This document shows, in pieces, positions 34,863 to 42,893 of a stretch of DNA of 64,000 nt. Under the pieces are notes generated by a model. The model ran no database searches. It was not told the DNA's origin and saw nothing but the letters and a program-made list of their open reading frames with translations. The position numbers were made by a program, and so were the translations under genes. Source of the stretch: CAG-411 sp963643465 (GTDB lineage: Bacteria > Bacillota > Clostridia > Lachnospirales > Lachnospiraceae); assembly GCA_963643465.1 (NCBI GenBank), contig CAVIJT010000015.1:7766-71765 (forward strand), in the 5' to 3' direction. Each line of letters starts with the position of its first letter. The stretch's first letter is position 1.

Positions 34863-34884
34863 AATTTGAAGGAGTTCTGTCTGG
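34826..34884 (-). other. Long intercistronic hairpin after pheS
   Basis: A stem of about 23 bp (CCAGACAGAACT..TTCAAATTT with its complement, one bulge) lies 19 bases after the pheS stop. There is no T run, so it may be a processing or stability element or a partial terminator between pheS and pheT. Confidence 0.7.
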
Positions 34885-34902
34885 AGCGTGGCTCTGCTTA
34901 CG

Positions 34903-35922
34903 CTAAAATTGTTTTAAAAATCTTACGTCGTTTTCATATAGAAGTCTCATATCGTCTATTTCGTATTTTAATAAAGCGATACGTTCCAAACCTACACCAA
35001 AAGCAAATCCCACGTATTCTTCCGGATCTACTCCACTCATTTCTAATACATGTGGATGTACCATTCCGCAACCAAGAATTTCAATCCATCCCTCGCCCTT
35101 ACAGAAGCGACATCCTTTTCCACCACACTTAAAGCAAGATACATCCATTTCTGCACTTGGCTCAGTAAATGGGAAATGATGTGGACGGAATTTTACTTTC
35201 GTATCTTCTCCAAAAATTTCTTTTGCAAACTGCTGTAATGTTCCTTTAAGATCAGAAAAAGTCACATTTTTGTCCACAACCAATCCCTCTACCTGATGGA
35301 ATGTTGGTGAATGGGTAGCATCTACTTCGTCAGAACGATATACACGACCAGGTGCAATCATACGAATTGGAAGTTTTCCCTTTTCCAACTCATGTACCTG
35401 TGTGGAAGAGGTCTGTGTACGAAGTACAATATCTTTATTAATATAAAATGTATCCTGTTCGTCTTTTGCAGGATGATTTGCAGGAATATTCAATGCCTCA
35501 AAGTTATAGTAATCATATTCTACTTCCGGTCCTTCTACTACCTCATATCCCATTCCAACAAATATTCTCTCAATCTCTTCTAATGCGATTGTGTTTGGAT
35601 GGCGGTGTCCCACCATTGGTTTCTTTGCAGGCAAAGTAACATCAATCGTTTCTGCCTTCATTTTCTCCTCGCGGATTTTTTTCTCAAAAGCAACCTTTTT
35701 CTCTTCTAACACTTTCTCGATTTCTGCTCTAGCTTCATTTACCATCTGTCCAACCTTTGGACGATCCTCTGGAGCTACTTCCTTCATGGATTTTAATACA
35801 CTGGTAAGTTCTCCTTTTTTACCAAGAATTGCCACACGCACATCGTTCAATCCTTCTAAATGCTCCGCTGCACTAATCTGTGCCAACGCTTTCTCTTTAA
35901 TACCTTGTAATTTTTCTTTCAT
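34903..35922 (-). CDS. pheS: Phenylalanyl-tRNA synthetase alpha subunit
   Basis: The 339-residue protein has the N-terminal coiled coil (1-90) and the class II catalytic core. Motif 2 appears as MIAPGRVYRSDEVDATHSPTFHQ in two parts, and motif 3 as GFAFGVGLERIALLKY. FTEPSAEMDVSC carries the usual substrate pocket, and four Cys (CFKCGGKGCRFCKGEG) form an extra zinc-knuckle-like loop seen in many Firmicute PheS. AAAGGGTG precedes the ATG. Expression is under the T-box leader directly upstream. Confidence 0.96.
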   Translation of the reverse strand: MKEKLQGIKEKALAQISAAEHLEGLNDVRVAILGKKGELTSVLKSMKEVAPEDRPKVGQMVNEARAEIEKVLEEKKVAFEKKIREEKMKAETIDVTLPAKKPMVGHRHPNTIALEEIERIFVGMGYEVVEGPEVEYDYYNFEALNIPANHPAKDEQDTFYINKDIVLRTQTSSTQVHELEKGKLPIRMIAPGRVYRSDEVDATHSPTFHQVEGLVVDKNVTFSDLKGTLQQFAKEIFGEDTKVKFRPHHFPFTEPSAEMDVSCFKCGGKGCRFCKGEGWIEILGCGMVHPHVLEMSGVDPEEYVGFAFGVGLERIALLKYEIDDMRLLYENDVRFLKQF

Positions 35923-35999
35923 AATTACACCCTTTCTATGTGAAATCTTAAGTATCCAATATTATTTAAGACGAAAACCTTTTATTGATTTTCAGAATC

Positions 36000-36288
36000 A
36001 AAAAGCCCCTACAGAACATAATTATCTTCTGTAGGGACGAAATATTCCGCGGTACCACCCTGTCTTGGCAAAACTGCCAACTTATCTTATGCGTAACGTG
36101 CATGAACCGTCATATTCTACTAATTTCCTTTTCAAATATGCAACTCAGGTGTGAAATTCAAATACTATCTGAACTTAAGTGTGTTCTCAGCCATGCCACA
36201 CTCTCTCTGGAAAGAAAATAATATTCTGTCTGCTCTCGCAATGCACCGTCTTCGTCTTTTCCAATTTTGTACTTTTGCACTTCTAAAT
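36000..36288 (-). ncRNA. T-box riboswitch leader of pheST (phenylalanine type)
   Basis: On the minus strand the conserved T-box GGGTGGTACCGCGG is at 36047-36060. It is followed by the terminator (CCCTACAGAAG...CTTCTGTAGGG with a T run, 36000-36037), whose 5' arm can pair instead with the T-box to form the antiterminator. A Stem I region with an AGAGAG bulge lies at about 36190-36280. A TTC triplet at 36171-36173 is a plausible Phe specifier. Uncharged tRNA-Phe would favour read-through into pheS. Confidence 0.92.
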
Positions 36289-36292
36289 TCTT

Positions 36293-36321
36293 ATTTTACA
36301 TAGGGTTTTAGATTGTGTCAA
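36293..36321 (-). promoter_or_regulatory. Sigma-A promoter of the pheST operon
   Basis: TTGACA and TAAAAT are spaced by 17 bases on the minus strand, directly before the T-box leader. 36322-36464 holds nothing else clear. Confidence 0.8.
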
Positions 36322-36464
36322 GAAAAATTTCACCTGAAACACAACAAAATACTTAAAAATTTAGTTTTACAAGTCCACTACTTTTTTCTTGTCAGTATTT
36401 TGAATATATGGTATTCTTTTTTAGGAAACTAATATAATGAAAGAAAGAAGATGGAGGTTACTTT

Positions 36465-36977
36465 ATGCAGCAAGCCCTTGTGGATTGGTACAATGCCAGT
36501 CTCGGAACTTTTCTACCAAAGGAATTATTTATATTCTTTGTGTCTATGTTACCACTGATTGAATTACGTGGAGGAGTATTGATTGGATCTTTACTTGGTG
36601 TTCCACTAATTAAAGGAAATATTATATGTATCCTTGGTAATATTATCCCTATTCCATTTATCCTTTTACTAATTAAGAAAATTTTTGCTTTTATGAAAGA
36701 ACATAATATTCTGAAAGGATTGGTATTAAAATTGGAGGATCGTGCCTCCAAAAAATCCGATGGCGCAGAAAAGGGAGAATTTGCTTTTCTCCTTGCCTTT
36801 GTAGGTATTCCACTACCAGGAACCGGCGCATGGACCGGAGCTCTCATTGCTTCTTTATTGGAATTTGATATTAAGAAAGCATCTCTTGCTATTTTCCTTG
36901 GTGTATTAGTAGCAGCTATCATTATGGATATTGTGTCATATGGCGGATTGCAGTATATTATGGGATTATTTGCATAG
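36465..36977 (+). CDS. Small multidrug export family membrane protein (COG2426 type)
   Basis: A 170-residue integral membrane protein with about four to five helices. FVSMLPLIELRGGVLIG, GNIIPIPFILL and FVGIPLPGTGAWTGALIASLL are the marks of the PF06695 family, whose members are annotated as putative small multidrug exporters without firm evidence of function. GGAGG precedes the ATG. It is transcribed alone, away from pheS, and ends at a strong terminator. Confidence 0.85.
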   Translation: MQQALVDWYNASLGTFLPKELFIFFVSMLPLIELRGGVLIGSLLGVPLIKGNIICILGNIIPIPFILLLIKKIFAFMKEHNILKGLVLKLEDRASKKSDGAEKGEFAFLLAFVGIPLPGTGAWTGALIASLLEFDIKKASLAIFLGVLVAAIIMDIVSYGGLQYIMGLFA

Positions 36978-36978
36978 C

Positions 36979-37011
36979 AGAGCATAATTGTACTTGCTGA
37001 GCTTGTGCTAC
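36979..37011 (+). repeat. Dispersed intergenic repeat, family B, partial copy
   Basis: AGAGCATAATTGTACTTGC and GTGCTACAAAAAGG resemble the last part of 7494-7614 and again end at a terminator hairpin. Confidence 0.4.
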
Positions 37012-37059
37012 AAAAAGGTGTCAAGTCTTATAAACAAAAATAAGACTTGACACCTTTTT
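37012..37059 (+). terminator. Terminator of the small export gene
   Basis: A 19-bp perfect stem (AAAAAGGTGTCAAGTCTTA with its complement) ends in TTTTT. Its core resembles the cassette terminators at 7615, 7981 and 17221. Confidence 0.88.
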
Positions 37060-37099
37060 CATTAGAATGGATTTGCTACTAACAAATCATCCCGAATCT

Positions 37100-38041
37100 T
37101 TATGGTATCATCAAATATACAAAATATCCTGCATATACAATTAGCATAAATATTCCCACTGGTCTGCGAAGTTCCTGTTTACGCAATACTCCAAGCAACA
37201 ATATTACCCCCGCCACAATAGCTAAAATTCCATCAATCAAAAAGCTGGATGCGTACGCTACTGGCGTAATAAGAGCAGTTGTACCTACAACAAACAAAAT
37301 ATTAAACACATTACTTCCTACAATGTTACCAATTGCAATATCGGCTTTTCCACGTTTTGCTGCCGTAACAGATGTAACAAGTTCTGGAAGAGAAGTTCCA
37401 AATGCCACAATGGTAAGCCCGATCACTCGCTGACTTACTCCAAAGAAAGCTGCAATTTCCGATGCAGAATCCACTACCAAATCACTACCAAAAACAATGG
37501 CAACTGCACCTAAGACAGTGAATAACAGTAATAACCATATTTTCTTCTCCCCATGTTCTTCCTGAGCCTCCGCCTTTCCTTTTTTTGCCATCCATAACAG
37601 ATATACCATATATACAAGGAACAATGCCCAGAAAATAACGCCTTCCACACGACTGATTTTATTATCATTTAGACCAAGTATTACCAACAATACTGTCACA
37701 CCAATCATAAAAGGAAGCTCAATCTGCAAAGTAGACTTTTGAATGGCAACCGGAATGATTACTGCAGTAATACCAAGAATAATAAGGATATTCAAAATAT
37801 TACTTCCAACTACATTTCCAATGGTCAAATCTACGCCTTCACCACCACTTAAAGCTGCTGTAATACTAACCGCTGCCTCTGGCGCACTGGTTCCCATAGC
37901 CACAATGGTAAGTCCTATGACCAACTGGGGAATTCCAAACTTTTCAGCAATTCCAGATGCTCCTTCTACAAAAAAATCAGCACCTTTTACTAAGAGTACA
38001 AAACCTACTATTAATAATACAAACTGCAAAAAAATGTGCAT
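37100..38041 (-). CDS. CaCA-family Na+/Ca2+ exchanger
   Basis: The 313-residue membrane protein has ten or so helices and the two alpha repeats of the family: GLTIVAMGTSAPEAAVS with VGSNILNI in the first half, and GLTIVAFGTSLPELVTS with VGSNVFNILFV in the second. Between them is a cytoplasmic loop with KKGKAEAQEEHGEKK. It exchanges calcium for sodium or protons at the membrane. It lies 18 bases after a small membrane-protein gene. GGAGAAGAGG precedes the ATG. Confidence 0.92.
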   Translation of the reverse strand: MHIFLQFVLLIVGFVLLVKGADFFVEGASGIAEKFGIPQLVIGLTIVAMGTSAPEAAVSITAALSGGEGVDLTIGNVVGSNILNILIILGITAVIIPVAIQKSTLQIELPFMIGVTVLLVILGLNDNKISRVEGVIFWALFLVYMVYLLWMAKKGKAEAQEEHGEKKIWLLLLFTVLGAVAIVFGSDLVVDSASEIAAFFGVSQRVIGLTIVAFGTSLPELVTSVTAAKRGKADIAIGNIVGSNVFNILFVVGTTALITPVAYASSFLIDGILAIVAGVILLLGVLRKQELRRPVGIFMLIVYAGYFVYLMIP

Positions 38042-38059
38042 TTCCTCTTCTCCTTTTCC

Positions 38060-38239
38060 TTATTCCGTCATCGGCTGTTCCGTAGCTTCTACGGTTGCAG
38101 TTGGTTCCGCCGCTGCATCATTGGAAGCACCCTTTGAATTTTCATATGCTTTAAATCCAATAAAAATCATAATAATTACTAGAAAAAATACCGCCATCAT
38201 TCGGTGTGCTCTTTTTTCACTTTCTTCATCGTATCCCAA
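38060..38239 (-). CDS. 59-residue single-pass membrane protein, TTG start
   Basis: A short frame opening with TTG behind AAAGGATG. Residues 1-13 are polar (GYDEESEKRAHR), residues 14-32 form one helix (AVFFLVIIMIFIGF), and the tail is Ala/Thr/Glu-rich and ends PMTE. It is placed 18 bases before the Na+/Ca2+ exchanger and probably shares its transcript. No family is recognised. Coding support comes from the ribosome site, the regular membrane topology and the tight spacing. Confidence 0.5.
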   Translation of the reverse strand: MGYDEESEKRAHRMMAVFFLVIIMIFIGFKAYENSKGASNDAAAEPTATVEATEQPMTE

Positions 38240-38358
38240 GTTTCTTCATCCTTTCTTTATTATTTTTTATAGTTATAATGATTCAGGACCATTTCCATCC
38301 ATTCATACTCCCAAACAGTGAGCTGTACTTTCTCTCTGGCAACAAATGTTCTAAATCA

Positions 38359-39873
38359 TTACGCTTCTTGTATAATATATAAGTATGCCCCTTCTTTTTT
38401 AGAAATTTCAAATTCTTCTTTAATCGTAAAATGTTTTTTTGGAAGAGTATCCATCAAAATTTCCCGGTCATAACAGTATAACATAATGACCGTATCTGCC
38501 CCAATATGTTCCTGTATTTTTTCCCAAAATTTTATATAAATTTTATAAATATCGTCGTGTGTCTTTTTCCCCATCACCCTTGGCATATTGGAAATAACCT
38601 CATCAAACAGGTACTCATGGTGAAAATCAAAGAAATCCCGATTAATATAATTAATTCGCATCTTTGCATTTTCTGTATTTCTTCTAGCAGCCTCAATTCC
38701 TTTTCCAAAAATGTCAACTCCATATACATCTCCAGTTTTGCCAGCATAATTTCGCTCAATCAGCATAGTTCCTACACCGCAAAACGGATCCAATACCTGC
38801 GCACCCTCTTTCAAATACTTCTGTGCAAGTTTCATAGCTAAGGCTGCATTGACTGGTTGAATACTGCTGGACATAGCCTCTCTACGATAGCGGAAACGTG
38901 GGTCTTTATAAGTGAACAATTTAATCATAAGATTAAAATCTCCTGCTTTGTTTTCCACCAAACGAAGCTCCAACTCATAGTGAGAGGTACTGTTAATCAA
39001 CCCATTGTTTGTTTCCTCCTGCAAATAGGCAGCCAGCTTTTTGGTAAATGCACTTTTTTGTTTCAAATCCATCTTATTTTTGCATTCAATACGAAAATAA
39101 AATGGTTCTTTTCCCTGATGACGTACATGCAAAAAATGAAGAAGGGAACTTTTCCCCATCTGCCCAGCCATAGACTTTGCCATAGTATCTATCGTATCCT
39201 GTCCATTCACCTTTAAAGTAGGGCAATCTTCCAATACAAACAATAGCTCTGAAAACGTACGAATCTCATACATTTCCTTCAAATCTTCACATTTTGCCTG
39301 CACACCAGCAGTAAATAGCTTTGGTCGATTGCTCTTTAACTGTTCCTCTGTCACCTCTCGAAAATTCCGATTAGTTAAAAGAATCACATTGGAAGGTTCC
39401 TTCCATCCAATGAAAGTATGTTTCTCATGCCCTTCCAAAGTCAAAATCATATCTTGCAATATTTTTTTCTCTTCTGCCACATGCTTTTTATTCTTTTCTT
39501 CCACAGAAGATTGTTGCAAAAATTCCAATCTTTTTTTGAAATCCTCTAAATGTTTTCGATAATCCAGCTCTCTCATAGCCGTAAGATAACTGCTTTTTAC
39601 AAACAGCGTATCTTCCTTGACATAAGCCTCGTATAATATTTCTAAACTATCCTGCACACCAAGCTGCCCCAAAATCAACGCTGCATTTTTTCGTATTTTA
39701 GGGTCTTCCATATGCAAAAACGAAGCAAATAAATCCAGCTTATTATCCAGTGCATATAACACCGCACTTTTTCCTGCATATTCTTTGCACTCTGCTTTTA
39801 ATTGAATTAAATTTTTACGAACATCCTGCCCATCCTGTAACTGCTCAATAATATCGCGTATCAATTTCCTCAC
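38359..39873 (-). CDS. HEAT-repeat protein fused to an RNA/DNA methyltransferase-like domain
   Basis: About 504 residues. The N-terminus (1-115) has HEAT-like helical repeats (KIRKNAALILGQLG is typical). A middle region (150-320) is unassigned but shaped like the substrate-binding part of UPF0020/TRM11 enzymes. The C-terminus is a Rossmann methyltransferase: DPFCGVGTMLIER binds SAM, YGVDIFG is the acidic loop, and SNMPR stands where N-[PL]-P-Y/F is usual. Start is a GTG at 39873 or, with better spacing to GAGGA, the TTG at 39864. It follows truA directly, suggesting tRNA or rRNA as substrate. Confidence 0.7.
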   Translation of the reverse strand: MRKLIRDIIEQLQDGQDVRKNLIQLKAECKEYAGKSAVLYALDNKLDLFASFLHMEDPKIRKNAALILGQLGVQDSLEILYEAYVKEDTLFVKSSYLTAMRELDYRKHLEDFKKRLEFLQQSSVEEKNKKHVAEEKKILQDMILTLEGHEKHTFIGWKEPSNVILLTNRNFREVTEEQLKSNRPKLFTAGVQAKCEDLKEMYEIRTFSELLFVLEDCPTLKVNGQDTIDTMAKSMAGQMGKSSLLHFLHVRHQGKEPFYFRIECKNKMDLKQKSAFTKKLAAYLQEETNNGLINSTSHYELELRLVENKAGDFNLMIKLFTYKDPRFRYRREAMSSSIQPVNAALAMKLAQKYLKEGAQVLDPFCGVGTMLIERNYAGKTGDVYGVDIFGKGIEAARRNTENAKMRINYINRDFFDFHHEYLFDEVISNMPRVMGKKTHDDIYKIYIKFWEKIQEHIGADTVIMLYCYDREILMDTLPKKHFTIKEEFEISKKEGAYLYIIQEA

Positions 39874-39876
39874 TTC

Positions 39877-40650
39877 CTATTCACTATAATCTACCATTTT
39901 TAAAAATAATCCTACACTACTGACTGTCTTTCCTGCAAGCTGTCGATCTCTACTGGCAAATGCCTCTATTATCTGTTCGCAAGAACCTTGCTCCGTTCCT
40001 ATCATAAGCAGCGTTCCCACAATAATTCGCACCATATTATACAAAAATCCATCGCCACATACGGTAATCACAAGCTGTTGCCCCTGTTCACATATGTCCA
40101 ACTCATATATGGTTCGCACCGTATCTTTTTTGTCTTTTCCTCCTGTGGAAAAAGCTGCAAAATCATGAGTTCCCACCATACAAGCCGCCGCCTGCCGCAT
40201 CTTGTCCACATTTAGTTTATCCGGAAACCACAAAGCATATTTTCTTTGAAATACACTAGGTCTCTCTCCTCGATCTATTCGATACTCATAGGTCTTTCTA
40301 ACTGCACTATAACGACTATGGAAATCGGCTACTACTTCTTCCATGGTTAATATTTTTATATCCTCCGGCAACTGCCGATTACATTCCTGCCTCCATTGAT
40401 TGCACTGTAACATAGTATCACAACGAAAAAGGGCAGATGGCACAGAAAAATTTGCCACCTGTCCTAAAGCATGTACCCCTGCATCGGTTCTTCCGGAACC
40501 AGCTAATCTGATTTTACACCCGATTACCTGTTCTAACACTTCTTCCAGATACCCTTGAATGGACTGTCTTCTCTGTTTGCCAGAAAGACGCTGCCATCCC
40601 AAATATCTGGTTCCATCATAACATATCGTAATTTTTATATTCTTCCGCAT
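39877..40650 (-). CDS. truA: tRNA pseudouridine(38-40) synthase
   Basis: The 257-residue protein has the TruA fold with the catalytic Asp56 in AGSGRTDAGVHA, the opening ICYDGTRYLGWQ, the YEYRI strand, and DGFLYNMVRIIVGTLL near the end. It makes pseudouridine at positions 38-40 of tRNA anticodon arms. It lies between the REC-GGDEF gene (12-base gap) and the HEAT-methyltransferase gene (no gap), so the three look like one transcript. Confidence 0.95.
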   Translation of the reverse strand: MRKNIKITICYDGTRYLGWQRLSGKQRRQSIQGYLEEVLEQVIGCKIRLAGSGRTDAGVHALGQVANFSVPSALFRCDTMLQCNQWRQECNRQLPEDIKILTMEEVVADFHSRYSAVRKTYEYRIDRGERPSVFQRKYALWFPDKLNVDKMRQAAACMVGTHDFAAFSTGGKDKKDTVRTIYELDICEQGQQLVITVCGDGFLYNMVRIIVGTLLMIGTEQGSCEQIIEAFASRDRQLAGKTVSSVGLFLKMVDYSE

Positions 40651-40662
40651 ACTGAATAATCC

Positions 40663-42060
40663 CTAAAAGTCATTGCTGGATGGTGCCGTATTTACACTTT
40701 GAATGTCATAATGCAGTTCCATACCAGGTTCAAAACTTTGCAACTGTACATACTTATCCCGAATTCGGTCAGCGACCATACCAGCATCTGTAATAGATGA
40801 GTCCATTAATATCACAACAAATTGACTACTACTGTAATTGGTTGCCACATCGCCCCGACGAATAGATTCATGTACTGCCGTTTGCAAATTATCCATAGAA
40901 AATAACAATTGCTGCACATCAGGAATACATCCTGACGATGTTCTTAGGGTAAACAAAACCGTCTGCACTTCCTGTTTGGTTCTTCCAATACAACGGGCAA
41001 TAAAACGATAAATTTTCTTAAACCCTTCATACTCTACCTGATAAGCACCCTTGCTGTATCCCACTTCCTGAATAAAGGAACGAAGATGATCCAAATCTAC
41101 CTGTGTATTTTTCATCTTATAACGTCCCATATCTGCGGAACCTTCTTCACTAAAGAAATGATAGGAACCTTTGCTATTCATTTTTACATAATACAAGGCT
41201 TTATCTGCATTTTGATACAATTGGTTAAAACTGCGCCCATCATCTGGTGCCACTGCAATGCCTGTAGAAACTGTGATTTTTCCGCCATTTTCCGGCTTTA
41301 CAATGCGTTTCTCCAAGGTCATAATCAACTGTTCAACCTTCTCAATAATCACTGCATGACAATTCACATCTTTTAAAAATATCACAAACTCATCACCGCC
41401 CAAACGACAAACAATATCGTCCTGTCTGGTTAAACTGGTAAGTGTATTGGCAAACTCTACTAAAAGTTCATCTCCAGCAATATGTCCGTACTGGTCGTTC
41501 ACATCTTTGAAGTTATCCATATCAAGCATCAAAAGTGTTCCTCGATTACGGCGTTCTGACAAATATTCATTAATTCGCTCCTCCGAATAGGCGCGATTTA
41601 AAAGTCTGGTCAATGGATCACGTTTTGCCATATCACGCATCTCATCAATCTCTGCACTCTTTACAGAAACGGCTGCCCGAAGACTTTTCTTTGTCATTTC
41701 CATATCAAGTACCCTTTTTACTCTGGAACGAATTCCCACCAAGCTGCATGGACGAAAAATAAAATCTGCGGCTCCCAAACGCATACAGCTTTTCTCAAAC
41801 TGCTCATCTTCCCCTGACGAAAATACAATCATTGGAATTTGAGAAAGTTCATCTGCACGTTTTACATACTCAATAATTTCTAATGCGTTTATATCCGGTT
41901 TACTATCTTCCATCAGAATCATCCCCGGCATTTTATGTTGTAAAAATCTCAACGCGTCTTCTTGCGTAGAACAAGTATTCAGTTTATATTCCCCCGAAAG
42001 GGCATCCATAATTTTCTTAAGTTCATCCGAATTTTTTTCAATAATTAAAATGCTCTCCAA
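40663..42060 (-). CDS. Response-regulator-like diguanylate cyclase with a second, degenerate GGDEF-type domain
   Basis: A 465-residue protein with a TTG start behind GGAGG. Residues 1-120 form a receiver-like domain, but the acidic pair is reduced (IIEKN) and the phospho-acceptor position reads MILMED, with Glu where Asp is usual. Residues about 145-310 are a complete GGDEF domain (RLGGDEFVIF) with the inhibitory RxxD site (RQDD) five residues before. Residues about 325-455 look like a decayed second GGDEF fold, with SSSQF in place of the active loop. It should make cyclic di-GMP at the membrane-cytosol interface. Confidence 0.85.
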   Translation of the reverse strand: MESILIIEKNSDELKKIMDALSGEYKLNTCSTQEDALRFLQHKMPGMILMEDSKPDINALEIIEYVKRADELSQIPMIVFSSGEDEQFEKSCMRLGAADFIFRPCSLVGIRSRVKRVLDMEMTKKSLRAAVSVKSAEIDEMRDMAKRDPLTRLLNRAYSEERINEYLSERRNRGTLLMLDMDNFKDVNDQYGHIAGDELLVEFANTLTSLTRQDDIVCRLGGDEFVIFLKDVNCHAVIIEKVEQLIMTLEKRIVKPENGGKITVSTGIAVAPDDGRSFNQLYQNADKALYYVKMNSKGSYHFFSEEGSADMGRYKMKNTQVDLDHLRSFIQEVGYSKGAYQVEYEGFKKIYRFIARCIGRTKQEVQTVLFTLRTSSGCIPDVQQLLFSMDNLQTAVHESIRRGDVATNYSSSQFVVILMDSSITDAGMVADRIRDKYVQLQSFEPGMELHYDIQSVNTAPSSNDF

Positions 42061-42164
42061 TTCTTAAACCTCCAACTTTTCATACTATGCCCATTGCGCA
42101 CCTTTTACTCTCCTTATATTATTATAGCTTTTCCCTTTCAATGATGTCAATAAATAGTATTTTC

Positions 42165-42818
42165 TTATCTATTACGACTTGCAATTTTAAAAACATCTTC
42201 TGTTTCTCCCATAACTAAAATGTGGTCTCCAGTACCAAAAACGTACTCTTCTCCCAGCAAAGGATTAATTCTCTCACCTTTTTTTACTGCAATAATATTC
42301 ACTTTATATTTTTTTCTCACATCCAACTGTACAATGGTCTTTCCTACCCATTCCGGCAAAATGGCAATCTCAAAAATTGCATAATCAGAAGTCAACTCTA
42401 CATAATCGTATATATTTTCGGAATTATAGCGGACTGCCAATTTCTCTGCAATTTCCTTTTCCGGAAAAAATATTTCATCCGCACCTACACTTCGAAGAAA
42501 TTTTGCCTGTCTCTCCTGCTTTGCCTTGGCAACCACACATTTTGCTCCCAATTCTTTTAACAAACTGGTAATCTCAAGTGCTGCATAAGATTCTTCCCCG
42601 ATACACACAAAGCAACAATCAAAATTGTTCACTCCCAAAGAACGAAGTACCCCCTCATTGGCACAATCTCCAGAAAAACAATCCCTATAATCTGGTGACA
42701 ATTCCTGTATCAAAGATGCTTTTTTGTCCACAATCATCACTTCATTGCCAAGCTGCTGCATCTTCTTTGCCAAATACTGCCCAGTTTTTCCCATTCCTAT
42801 TACCAAAACAGTTTTCAT
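42165..42818 (-). CDS. TrkA/KtrA-type potassium uptake regulator
   Basis: From the ATG at 42818 (GGAAGGAG upstream) the protein has 217 residues. The N-terminal RCK domain binds nucleotides through VIGMGKTGQYLAKKM and the acidic VDKK end; the C-terminal RCK-C domain covers about 135-217 (LDVRKKYKVNIIAVKKG, GDHILVMGE). It gates the potassium channel protein encoded just upstream. The pair is the KtrAB/TrkAH type. Confidence 0.92.
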   Translation of the reverse strand: MKTVLVIGMGKTGQYLAKKMQQLGNEVMIVDKKASLIQELSPDYRDCFSGDCANEGVLRSLGVNNFDCCFVCIGEESYAALEITSLLKELGAKCVVAKAKQERQAKFLRSVGADEIFFPEKEIAEKLAVRYNSENIYDYVELTSDYAIFEIAILPEWVGKTIVQLDVRKKYKVNIIAVKKGERINPLLGEEYVFGTGDHILVMGETEDVFKIASRNR

Positions 42819-42893
42819 TTTTTCTCCTTCCAAACCTTATCAATCATTCAATATTTGCCTAACTTTCAATATAATATACTTAGTTTGTACAGA

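Noticed and set aside
34564..35132. Overlapping plus-strand frames between and inside pheS and pheT
   Set aside because: They come from the duplicated 96-bp block read as codons. There is no ribosome site, and part lies inside pheS.
36458..37024. 188-codon minus-strand frame opposite the small export gene
   Set aside because: The plus-strand protein matches a known membrane family, has a GGAGG site and a terminator; the reverse frame is its shadow.
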